A stretch of 5,305 nucleotides of DNA from an uncultured Erysipelotrichaceae bacterium (GCA_902761685.1 CACWLI010000028.1:1-5305), one strand, 5' to 3'; positions 1-5,305 are shown, numbered from the stretch's first letter. Notes: generated by a model from the letters alone, not told the origin. Made by a program: numbers and translations.

Positions 1-17
1 AATAAGAAAATAATAAT

Positions 18-33
18 TATAATTTAATACAAT
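18..33 (+). promoter_or_regulatory. Possible -10 elements for the plus-strand gene start at 52
   Basis: TATAAT (18-23) and TACAAT (28-33) lie 10-25 bases upstream of the GAGGTGA site. The -35 for the first would fall outside the window, and no good -35 is visible for the second. In such AT-rich DNA these hexamers arise easily, so this is weak support. Confidence 0.25.
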
Positions 34-51
34 GATTACGAGGTGAATGAA

Positions 52-174
52 ATGGAAATTAAAGTATTAGGAAAAAATTCTAGTAATAGAATGAAGTTGC
101 TAATAAATTATCGCTTGAATCATATATTTTTACTTCAAAGTATCCAATTGATTTGCCTACTTTTAATTTTGTAG
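52..174 (+). pseudogene. 5' fragment of a possible thioredoxin-fold gene, broken after ~15-18 codons
   Basis: An ATG at 52 is preceded by a strong GAGGTGA ribosome binding site (40-46, 5-nt spacing). The open frame runs 40 codons to TAG at 172-174. Its start, MEIKVLGKNSSNRMKLL, resembles the first strand and active-site loop of small bacterial thioredoxin-like proteins of the TM0996/MTH895 type, which begin M-I-K-V-L-G-x-x-C-x-x-C-x-K-L. Here the two cysteine positions read Ser and Arg, so even an intact protein would probably lack redox activity. After about residue 17 the frame is only the antisense of the thioesterase gene and reads like noise. I therefore treat it as a gene start joined to foreign sequence near 90-105. 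The family assignment rests on about 17 residues and is tentative; the ribosome binding site is the firmer evidence that this was a gene start. Confidence 0.4.
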
Positions 175-454
175 CAACTGCATATATTTTTCCTTTTGCT
201 GCAGGTCTTATATAATTCATACTTGAATTTGTAGTTACTTGTTCTACTCCTCCAAGGTTAGAAAGAACACCAGCTGCTGCATCAGCGAGACCGAAAAGAA
301 TACCACCATGAACTATTCCCATTGGATTAAGTCCATCTTTTTTTATATTATATTCTAAAATACATTTTTCTTCATTTAACTCTTTTACTTTAAATCCATT
401 ATTTTTAATAAAACCTGGATTATTTTCAATATAGTTAATTATTTTTTCTTTCAT
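80..454 (-). CDS. PaaI-type hotdog-fold acyl-CoA thioesterase
   Basis: This is a 124-residue single-domain hotdog protein, about the usual size for the PaaI/YbgC-like 4HBT group, which hydrolyses small acyl-CoA thioesters in the cytoplasm as an oligomer. The motif N43-P-M-G-x-x-H49-G-G, followed by D58 in LADAAAG, is the PaaI pattern that contacts CoA and polarises the thioester. The later segment (M79-N-Y-I-R-P and K99-Y105) fits the central sheet. The true acyl substrate cannot be told. The ATG at 454 has a GGTGA ribosome binding site (462-466, 7-nt spacing) and lies 31 nt after the stop of the 460-residue surface protein. No terminator is visible between them, so read-through from the secretion module is likely, though the roles look unrelated. 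The C-terminus (LLATSFYY) ends in the last expected strand and may be a few residues short or altered. No terminator follows the stop, and the junction described at 52-110 lies right here. Confidence 0.85.
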   Translation of the reverse strand: MKEKIINYIENNPGFIKNNGFKVKELNEEKCILEYNIKKDGLNPMGIVHGGILFGLADAAAGVLSNLGGVEQVTTNSSMNYIRPAAKGKIYAVATKLKVGKSIGYFEVKIYDSSDNLLATSFYY

Positions 455-485
455 TAGATATCACCACAAATTATTATATTATATT

Positions 486-1868
486 TTAATTTACAATATA
501 TGGCGTATTTGAAGTTCCATCTCCAGAAGAAAATACTATTGAATTATTTAAGGTTACAACAGGTCTTAAATTTGTATCAAGACTTCTACCACCAATAACA
601 AACATTTCTAAATCTTTTTTTGATAATGTTCCATAAGCAAGTGGAGTCATAGTCCAAGTACTTATCCCTGTACCCATTTTTATATAAGAATCGGTTGAAT
701 TATCATCATATATAAATCCTGAAAGTACCGCTTCATCCGCTGTAATAAGACCTACAGGATATGTAAGTTTTCCATTTCCATTTGATGAACTAACAGTATA
801 TCTATCAGCATTTCTTATACAGTTAAGTGATGGTCCAGTCTTATTTACTACTCTATCATAAGCAGAAAATAGTAAATCTTGATCAGCATCAGTATCTTTA
901 TCAAAACCAGCTTTATTAAAAATTGTTCTATCATTACAATAAATAGCATCTTCAAGTTTATCTGTATAAGCTGTCATATTGCTTTGATACCATTCATCTA
1001 CTCTTTCTTTTGCTAAACTATCTACTGTATTATTAGTTGTAAAAAAATATTCAAGTAAATCATCTATTTTATCACCATTACTAAGTTCATAATATGTAAA
1101 ATTTCCTTGAGTTGAATCAAACATATAATATACTGTTTCACAAGTACTTTTTTTATCATTATAACATGCATAATGATAACCAAGTTTAACTTCATCAACT
1201 ATATCATTATATTTTTGACCACCACTTGTATTATATATATTTGATAATGTATATAACTTTTTATTTGAATCATATGTTACATCATTACCATAGATTAAAT
1301 TTTTTGATTTAGTTTCACTCATATCTTCATATTTATATTTACCTATATAAGTATATCCAACAACTGAAGGACTTGCTTTTGCATAAGGATTATATCTTGT
1401 AGTATGTAAAAGATCTGTCCATTTAATTGATAAATAATTACCAGTATTATTACATTCTCCATTAGTTGGAGTACCACTATATAAAAGTTTAGTTCCGCCA
1501 TTTTCTGTACTTCTTATAATTTTCCAACAAAATCCACCAAATAAAACATTATTATTTGATACATCTCCTCTAAAATAATAAATAGGATTTTCATCATTTT
1601 CTGTTCCACTTCTTATATAAAGACCTCTACCATTAGTAGCACTAGAAACCTTTGAAAAATCAATATTAGTATCTAATACAGCATCCTTTTTCCAGGAATA
1701 TTCTTGGACTGGGTTTTCATATTTTAATACTTTTGCACTACCATCAATTTCAAGATTTGTACTAAGAACAGAATATCCTACACTAATAAATAAAAATAAA
1801 AACAAAACAACACTAAAAAATATAGTGTTTTTATATAATTCAAAATTACGTCTTGCTTTTATTCTCAT
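486..1868 (-). CDS. Large exported surface protein with SipW-type signal region
   Basis: This 460-residue protein has a basic N-terminus (MRIKARR), a hydrophobic segment at about 15-30 and the ISVGYS site (28-33), followed by VLSTNLEIDGSAK. That region closely matches the start of the small exported protein at 3721-4257, so the signal peptidase in this operon probably processes both. Residues 97-131 hold YYFRGDV...NN, FGGFCWKIIR and LLYSG, a block I know from many uncharacterised surface proteins of gut Bacillota. The C-terminus (STWTMTPL at 403-410, LRPVVTLN at 434-441, then a GDGTSN...PYIV ending) resembles the tail of such proteins and perhaps DUF6273-like domains. Six cysteines (C114, C139, C235, C243, C311, C350) could form disulfides outside the cell. 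There is no LPXTG motif or C-terminal membrane segment. ATG 1868 follows GGGAG at 1873-1877 with tight spacing, 11 nt after the upstream stop. Its function is unknown; adhesion or a matrix role is inference. Confidence 0.75.
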   Translation of the reverse strand: MRIKARRNFELYKNTIFFSVVLFLFLFISVGYSVLSTNLEIDGSAKVLKYENPVQEYSWKKDAVLDTNIDFSKVSSATNGRGLYIRSGTENDENPIYYFRGDVSNNNVLFGGFCWKIIRSTENGGTKLLYSGTPTNGECNNTGNYLSIKWTDLLHTTRYNPYAKASPSVVGYTYIGKYKYEDMSETKSKNLIYGNDVTYDSNKKLYTLSNIYNTSGGQKYNDIVDEVKLGYHYACYNDKKSTCETVYYMFDSTQGNFTYYELSNGDKIDDLLEYFFTTNNTVDSLAKERVDEWYQSNMTAYTDKLEDAIYCNDRTIFNKAGFDKDTDADQDLLFSAYDRVVNKTGPSLNCIRNADRYTVSSSNGNGKLTYPVGLITADEAVLSGFIYDDNSTDSYIKMGTGISTWTMTPLAYGTLSKKDLEMFVIGGRSLDTNLRPVVTLNNSIVFSSGDGTSNTPYIVN

Positions 1869-1879
1869 GCTTCTCCCTT

Positions 1880-2500
1880 CTATTTTATTTCATCAGTTAT
1901 ATTTTGAATAGGAGTAACTATAGGTTCTAATTTAGGCTGAGCAATATTATTAATTGACCTATTTTCTATAGATTGAACATCTATATTTATATTTTGACTT
2001 AAATCATCATTATTAATTTCTTGAACATTATCTTCTTTAATAATATTATCTTTACTAATATTTTTAGCATATTCTTCATATTTATTTATTACATTTTCAT
2101 TCTCTTTAATGATATAAAATAAAGCTACATCATTATCAATAATTACAAAACTACAAGATGATTCTTCTATCATATAATAAATTGGTTTTCTCATTTCTAT
2201 TTGAGCATCAACTAAATCAACTATATTTGTGACATAAATAATATTTTTACCTTCTAATGCTGGTTTACTTGTTTCAACTAAAACACCTGAATATGTTTTC
2301 AATATTCTTTTTAAATCACTATTATATTTAGCACTTGAATTTCTATTATTAATTATTGTTAATATAAAACTAATCATAAATACTATATCTAATGCAAGTA
2401 AAACAATAGAAAATGTAGCTAAATCATTTACATATAATATTATTGTTCCAAATAAACAAACAATAAATAATAATCCAATAATTATTAGTTTATTTTTCAT
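1880..2500 (-). CDS. Two-TM membrane protein of unknown function in the signal-peptidase operon
   Basis: I do not recognise this 206-residue protein with certainty. It has two membrane segments (about 4-24 and 29-50). A compact domain follows at roughly 58-133 (SDLKRILKTYSGVLVET, NIIYV, LVDAQIEMRKPIYYM, SCSFVIID, ALFYIIKE), then a low-complexity Asn/Asp/Ile-rich tail (134-206) that is probably disordered. By positive-inside reasoning the domain and tail face the cytoplasm. From memory, the domain resembles the C-terminal part of DUF5305-like proteins found beside SipW-type signal peptidases, but without their large extracytoplasmic domain; I could not verify this. The start is clear: AGGAGG (2509-2514) sits 8 nt before the ATG and overlaps the TAG stop of the peptidase gene (2513-2515). 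Translational coupling and a joint role with the peptidase are therefore likely. Confidence 0.65.
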   Translation of the reverse strand: MKNKLIIIGLLFIVCLFGTIILYVNDLATFSIVLLALDIVFMISFILTIINNRNSSAKYNSDLKRILKTYSGVLVETSKPALEGKNIIYVTNIVDLVDAQIEMRKPIYYMIEESSCSFVIIDNDVALFYIIKENENVINKYEEYAKNISKDNIIKEDNVQEINNDDLSQNINIDVQSIENRSINNIAQPKLEPIVTPIQNITDEIK

Positions 2501-2512
2501 ATTATTTTCCTC

Positions 2513-3658
2513 CTAACTAAATAACTCTGATAATAAAATACTAGGATATGCTATATATGGAAATCTAAGTTTAACTACTCCTTTTATATCATCAATATAT
2601 AAATCAACATTATCTTCAGTTATATTAGCATCTCCTTTTGTTATATATTTTTTCTTTCCATTTTCTTCTTTTATTTCAACTAATCTATGTACAATAGTTT
2701 TGCCATTGTATTCATACGTTATTATATCACCTTTTTTAAAATCTTTTTCACTTTTTACTTTCATTACAATAACTGCATCTCCCTTATTAATTTTACCTGT
2801 CATACTTTCTGATCCAATTCCAATTATTGAATATTTAAAGTAACCAGATATTAAATAAGCAAGAATTATTATTAAAAGTATAAATGGTACATCAGAAAGT
2901 GAAAAAGCTTTCTTTCGATAATTATATTCTATACCTTTCTCATTTAACTCTATTAATCTATTAGATAAAAGATATAAAACAAATGGAATACAAATACCAA
3001 GAACTGAAATTATATATTCACTTATATTTGGTAATATTGGAACTATAAATATATACATATCAACAAACAATCTATATATAATTGGTATTTTATATCCAAT
3101 ATGATTAGATACATAAGTAAATACTATATTTTTTATTATAATAGGAAGTCCTATTGATGTAATTATTTTAAACATTTCTGATTTACTTGAAAAATCTAAT
3201 ACTCTCATATTTATTGATAAATCTAATAAAATAATAGCAATTGTGATTAATACTATACTTTTATTATGATTTTTATTAGCTTCTAAAAATATATATCTTA
3301 ATAACTCTATACAAATAGCTATTATTATTGGTGAAAAAATATTATTTAAAATGCCAAAAAACTTAAGTGAATAAGCATTTTTCAAAAAACCAGCAAAGAC
3401 ACCAATCCCATATATTATTACAAAATATATAATTATTACGATTCTAGAAATGCTAACTACTTCTTTTTCTAACGTAGTATTTCTACTCTTTTTAAATCCA
3501 TATAAATAAATAGATAATGATGTAATTAATATCATAAATGCAGCACTAATAAATTCTGCATATTTTAAATAATTTTTAAGTAAAAAAAATCTATTAAATA
3601 ATGTATATAAGAATAATATTAATATAATTGATGTATTAATTATTTTTCTTTTTTCCAT
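2513..3658 (-). CDS. SipW/ER-type signal peptidase I with large N-terminal membrane domain
   Basis: The C-terminal ~110 residues form a family S26 signal peptidase of the ER/SipW type, which cuts signal peptides outside the membrane with a Ser/His pair. The nucleophile block is GSESMTG with S285 before Met. The second block is K-T-I-V-H324-R, with His in place of the Lys of ordinary bacterial LepB. The third is KGDAN with D343, followed by DDIKGVVKLRFPYIAYP. A membrane segment lies just before the catalytic part (about 258-275). The usual SGSMxP is changed to SESMTG, without the Pro. Unlike B. subtilis SipW (about 190 residues), this protein carries an extra ~250-residue N-terminus with roughly seven or eight hydrophobic segments (near 8-25, 35-53, 71-91, 104-124, 134-148, 165-183, 198-230). 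Start 3658 has AAAAGGAG at 3665-3672. Its likely substrates are the two exported proteins flanking it in the operon. Confidence 0.88.
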   Translation of the reverse strand: MEKRKIINTSIILILFLYTLFNRFFLLKNYLKYAEFISAAFMILITSLSIYLYGFKKSRNTTLEKEVVSISRIVIIIYFVIIYGIGVFAGFLKNAYSLKFFGILNNIFSPIIIAICIELLRYIFLEANKNHNKSIVLITIAIILLDLSINMRVLDFSSKSEMFKIITSIGLPIIIKNIVFTYVSNHIGYKIPIIYRLFVDMYIFIVPILPNISEYIISVLGICIPFVLYLLSNRLIELNEKGIEYNYRKKAFSLSDVPFILLIIILAYLISGYFKYSIIGIGSESMTGKINKGDAVIVMKVKSEKDFKKGDIITYEYNGKTIVHRLVEIKEENGKKKYITKGDANITEDNVDLYIDDIKGVVKLRFPYIAYPSILLSELFS

Positions 3659-3682
3659 TATTTACTCCTTTTAGTAAATAAC

Positions 3683-3719
3683 AAAATTTAACTACTGGGT
3701 AATCCAGTAGTTAAATTTT
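3683..3719 (-). terminator. Perfect 16-bp hairpin, likely attenuator/terminator after the TasA-like gene
   Basis: The arms 3683-3698 and 3704-3719 are perfectly complementary over 16 bp around a 5-nt loop (GTAAT on the plus strand). On the minus strand the second arm ends in TTTT and is followed by GTTATTT, a modest U-rich tail. The hairpin begins directly after the stop of the small exported protein and ends just before the ribosome binding site of the signal peptidase gene. That position suits a partial terminator or mRNA 3'-end protector that keeps the first gene's product in excess. The interrupted T-tract suggests read-through into the downstream genes, which show no clear promoter of their own. 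Confidence 0.8.
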
Positions 3720-3720
3720 A

Positions 3721-4257
3721 TCAGCTTGCATCTTGTCCATAACTCATTCCAAAGACAAGATTTAATGTTTGATTTGAATCAGGTAAATCTGAAGCTTCTA
3801 CGTCAGTTTTGTATTCAATTCTAACTTTAACATCTTTTGTACTGCCAGAAGCAAGCTTATCACCAGATGCTATAGTAGTTCCATCGCTATATGTAACAGT
3901 ATAATTTACATATTTTTGTTGTTCACTACTTACGCCAGAAATAGTTGGTGCTGCTGTAAGCATAGCATTAATAGAACCAGTATTAGCAACAGTAGCAGTA
4001 AATTCATAAAAATCTCCTGGTTTAGCAAGTGTTACATCATAAGAAATAAGTGTATCACCTAATGTTGCTGCTTCAGTAGCTGTTACACTTCCATCTGTTA
4101 CATTAACAGCACTAAATTTAACATTCCAACTTGTACTATTAATTTTTGAAGTACCTTCAATACGCAAATTAGTACCAATAGTAGCATAACCTACACTAAT
4201 TCCTAATACCAATAAAAGTAAAATTGCTATTACATAATTTTTTGTCTTATCATTCAT
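3721..4257 (-). CDS. Small exported TasA/camelysin-like protein with SipW-type signal
   Basis: This 178-residue exported protein has a short Lys/Asn-rich N-terminus, a hydrophobic stretch (8-22) and the site ISVGYA (20-25), then TIGTNLRIEGTSKI. This is the layout of signal peptides handled by SipW-class peptidases. The mature part is Thr/Ser/Ala-rich and cysteine-free, consistent with a beta-sandwich. The block VTLAKPGDFYEFTATVAN (75-92) followed by TGSINA is typical of TasA/camelysin-type and related surface proteins, and TasA-type members form biofilm fibres. The family call rests on these blocks, not on a full match. There is no LPXTG or C-terminal anchor. The ATG at 4257 has AAAGGA (4267-4272) 9 nt upstream. 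The stop is TGA followed in frame by TAA. The gene is first in the module, and its sampled blocks are about a third G+C against 15-25 % in its neighbours, as expected for a highly expressed structural gene. Confidence 0.75.
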   Translation of the reverse strand: MNDKTKNYVIAILLLLVLGISVGYATIGTNLRIEGTSKINSTSWNVKFSAVNVTDGSVTATEAATLGDTLISYDVTLAKPGDFYEFTATVANTGSINAMLTAAPTISGVSSEQQKYVNYTVTYSDGTTIASGDKLASGSTKDVKVRIEYKTDVEASDLPDSNQTLNLVFGMSYGQDAS

Positions 4258-4290
4258 AACTAAACATCCTTTCTTATTATCACCATAGTA

Positions 4291-4322
4291 ATAATAACAC
4301 TTATATATTTATTTATAAACAA
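4291..4322 (-). promoter_or_regulatory. Candidate promoter of the secretion module
   Basis: On the minus strand, TGTTATTAT (4291-4299) reads as an extended -10 (TGn plus TATTAT). An upstream TTGTTT (4317-4322) lies 20 nt from TATTAT, or 17 nt from the alternative hexamer TGTTAT. Transcription would begin near 4284, giving a short leader that carries the AAAGGA ribosome binding site. A second option is TTGTGA (4327-4332) with TATATA (4302-4307), 19 nt apart. The region is so AT-rich that the exact choice is uncertain. Confidence 0.4.
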
Positions 4323-4346
4323 CATTTCACAAAAAAAGTTGTTTAT
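4315..4346. repeat. 9-bp perfect inverted repeat between tetR and the secretion module, possible operator
   Basis: ATAAACAAC (4315-4323) and GTTGTTTAT (4338-4346) are perfect inverted copies separated by 14 nt. The repeat overlaps the tetR stop codon (4343-4345) and the candidate -35 of the secretion module. No T-tract follows on either strand, so a terminator is less likely than a protein-binding site, though a weak RNA hairpin at the tetR 3' end is possible. The arm sequence recurs in the tetR/transporter intergenic region. Confidence 0.4.
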
Positions 4347-4912
4347 TTAAAATTATCTGGAATTAATTTATCAAAATACTCTATTAATTGATTTTTTGAA
4401 TATTTAATATTTCCTTTAAGCCAAGATGCACCAACTATAATTACTCCACCTATATAAAATTTACTTATTATTTCAGTTGGAATATTTAAATTTCCATTAT
4501 AATTATTCTCTTCTATACTTCTTGTAATATCATCTATTATGGTATTTTCAATCATTTCAATAATTATACTATTTTCATTATTAACTAGAGCAAACTGATA
4601 TATATCTTTCTTTTCTTCAATATGATTTAATAAAAGACCAATCATTTTAATATAGTACTCTCTTGTATTAGGACTATAATTATTCTTTTTAAGTTCTTCT
4701 TTTAAACTTTCCTTTAAGTTATTCATAAAATCAACCATTAACTCATATTTATCATTATAGTGAGAATAAAATGTTGATCTATTTATTCTTGCTCTTTGAC
4801 ATATATTAGAAACCTTTATTTTTTCAAAAGGTTGTTCCTTTAATAACTCAAGTAATGTATTATAAAGTATTTTTTGAGTTTTAATAATCCTTAAATCTTT
4901 CTTTTTCTTCAC
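4343..4912 (-). CDS. TetR/AcrR-family transcriptional repressor (GTG start)
   Basis: From the GTG at 4912 this is a 189-residue TetR/AcrR regulator. The N-terminal DNA-binding domain shows IIKTQKILYNTLLELL (helix 1) and FEKIKVSNICQRARINRSTFYSHY (about 29-52), the classic TetR helix-turn-helix with its S-T-F-Y-x-H-Y signature. The C-terminal ligand domain ends with FYIGGVIIVGASWLKG, like the TetR_C_8-type domain. A longer in-frame ATG exists at 4978. I prefer GTG 4912 because GAGGTGA (4918-4924) sits 5 nt upstream, the extra residues do not look like TetR sequence, and a TTTACA/TATAAT promoter lies inside the extension. The gene is divergent from an MMPL transporter start, a common regulator/efflux pairing, so control of that transporter is likely. 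Control of the secretion module just downstream is possible but inferred. The ligand is unknown. Confidence 0.88.
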   Translation of the reverse strand: MKKKKDLRIIKTQKILYNTLLELLKEQPFEKIKVSNICQRARINRSTFYSHYNDKYELMVDFMNNLKESLKEELKKNNYSPNTREYYIKMIGLLLNHIEEKKDIYQFALVNNENSIIIEMIENTIIDDITRSIEENNYNGNLNIPTEIISKFYIGGVIIVGASWLKGNIKYSKNQLIEYFDKLIPDNFK

Positions 4913-4930
4913 ACTCTTCACCTCACATTT

Positions 4931-4958
4931 ATTATACCTGTTATATTTATTATGTAAA
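4931..4958 (-). promoter_or_regulatory. Promoter of tetR
   Basis: Minus strand: TTTACA (4953-4958) and a perfect TATAAT (4931-4936) with 16-nt spacing. Transcription would start near 4924, right at the GAGGTGA ribosome binding site, leaving almost no leader. This placement rules out the upstream ATG at 4978 for this transcript and supports the GTG start. Confidence 0.6.
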
Positions 4959-4969
4959 TATTTTAGCAT

Positions 4970-5025
4970 AATTAACAAACATATTCAAAATTTTTGTTTA
5001 TTATCATACAATTTTGTTGCTTATT
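4970..5025. promoter_or_regulatory. Candidate TetR operator region between divergent genes
   Basis: AACAAA (4974-4979) and TTTGTT (4993-4998) form an imperfect dyad. TTTGTTTATT (4993-5002) and GTTGCTTATT (5016-5025) are two copies of the motif also seen as GTTGTTTATT at 4338-4347. TetR regulators usually bind dyads between themselves and a divergent target, so the position fits. The match is only suggestive in such AT-rich sequence. Confidence 0.35.
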
Positions 5026-5045
5026 GAAGTGTGAAACTAGATATT
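5017..5045 (+). promoter_or_regulatory. Weak candidate promoter of the MMPL transporter
   Basis: TTGCTT (5017-5022) and GATATT (5040-5045) are 17 nt apart, upstream of the GGAGG site at 5071. Both hexamers are poor matches, as might be expected for a regulated promoter. The -35 overlaps the GTTGCTTATT motif copy, so bound TetR could block it. Confidence 0.3.
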
Positions 5046-5082
5046 TTGTAGTAAAATAATCAATCGTTATGGAGGTTAAATG

Positions 5083-5244
5083 ATGAAAAAATTTGGAGAA
5101 TTTATTTGTAAAAATAAAATAATCGTTTTAATAATTTCAATTATTTTATTTGTATTATCATTAATTGGTATGAGCCTTACAAAAATAAATTACGAAACTT
5201 ACGATCATTCATGTATATGTAAAAATAAGCTCTTTTCATGGTAA
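5083..5244 (+). pseudogene. 5' fragment of an MMPL/RND-family transporter gene
   Basis: GGAGG (5071-5075) precedes two ATG codons (5080 and 5083); the second has the better 7-nt spacing. The frame runs 53 codons to TAA at 5242-5244. Residues 1-37 (MKKFGEFICKNK, then a membrane segment at about 14-31, then GMSLTKINYE) are the typical start of Bacillota MMPL/RND-type transporters. These large proteins of 700 residues or more export lipids or drugs and begin with one membrane helix followed by a conserved K-I-N-Y-D segment. After about 5196 the expected continuation (a leucine/proline-rich YLP-type stretch) is missing in all three forward frames. The gene is therefore cut by a rearrangement or an assembly join. 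Its divergent position next to tetR fits a regulated efflux gene. A functional transporter cannot be made from what is seen here. Confidence 0.65.
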
Positions 5245-5305
5245 AATAATAATATAAATAAAATTAAACCAACAGTGTGTGTTAATTACTAATAAAAAAT
5301 GATAA
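5200..5305. other. Right edge without recognisable gene
   Basis: Beyond the transporter fragment the sequence is AT-rich, with stops in all frames and no hairpin or promoter that I would defend. It does not continue the transporter gene in any forward frame. Confidence 0.5.

Noticed and set aside
455..500. TATAAT-like strings just upstream of the thioesterase gene as its own promoter.
   Set aside because: The -10-like strings are repetitive TA runs and no -35 lies at a good distance; read-through from the upstream gene is at least as likely.
3721..3726. The TGA stop of the small exported protein is followed in frame by TAA, which could hint at TGA read as Trp.
   Set aside because: Tryptophan is encoded by TGG throughout and the tandem stop changes at most one residue; nothing else supports a recoded TGA.
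4274..4297. A 7-bp inverted repeat (TTATTAT/ATAATAA) around the leader of the secretion module.
   Set aside because: It consists only of A and T in an AT-rich region and is too weak to call an operator or hairpin.
102..5210. Short similarity between the two edge regions (AATAAATTA near 103-111 and 5183-5191) as a possible recombination repeat.
   Set aside because: Only nine AT-only bases match and the left copy is explained by thioesterase coding sequence.
5197..5239. A minus-strand ATG at 5239 opening a short peptide (MKRAYFYIYMNDRK) that vaguely recalls the start of a serine recombinase.
   Set aside because: No ribosome binding site, only about 20 codons to a stop, and the expected R-V-S-T motif is absent.

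Overview
The window is a very AT-rich stretch, with several 60-base blocks at only about 15-25 % G+C. It has strong Shine-Dalgarno sites, TTG/TATAAT-like promoters, TGG for tryptophan and standard stop codons. Together with the protein types, this points to a low-GC Bacillota lineage, probably a gut-type uncultured Bacilli or Clostridia member. The genus cannot be read from the sequence.

Nearly everything is on the minus strand, read from right to left. A TetR/AcrR-type repressor (4343-4912; the better start is a GTG at 4912) is divergent from the first ~37 codons of an MMPL/RND-type membrane transporter on the plus strand (5083 onward). Left of the repressor lies a secretion module. It begins with a small exported TasA/camelysin-like protein (3721-4257) and a perfect 16-bp hairpin (3683-3719). 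Then come a tightly packed SipW/ER-type signal peptidase with a large extra membrane domain (2513-3658), a two-TM protein of unknown function (1880-2500) and a 460-residue exported surface protein (486-1868). A PaaI-type hotdog thioesterase (80-454) follows as the last minus-strand gene.

The genes seem to work as a dedicated export system. The two exported proteins, one at each end of the module, share nearly the same signal region (ISVGY[A/S] followed by TNL.I.G). The peptidase between them is the type known to process such precursors in TasA/SipW systems. The hairpin after the first gene would let the small structural protein be made in excess over the peptidase and the large protein. A repeated GTTGTTTATT-like motif occurs both in the tetR/transporter intergenic region and at the promoter of the secretion module, so the TetR protein could control both (inference).

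Both window edges are odd. On each side a plus-strand gene begins with a good ribosome binding site and a recognisable N-terminus, then loses its family's sequence after about 15-40 codons. The left one resembles a thioredoxin-fold protein that runs antisense into the thioesterase gene; the right one is the MMPL transporter. Either real rearrangements or chimeric assembly ends would explain this. The last ~100 bases (5200-5305) and the first ~50 bases hold no recognisable gene. I saw no tRNA, rRNA, CRISPR array, insertion sequence or riboswitch.
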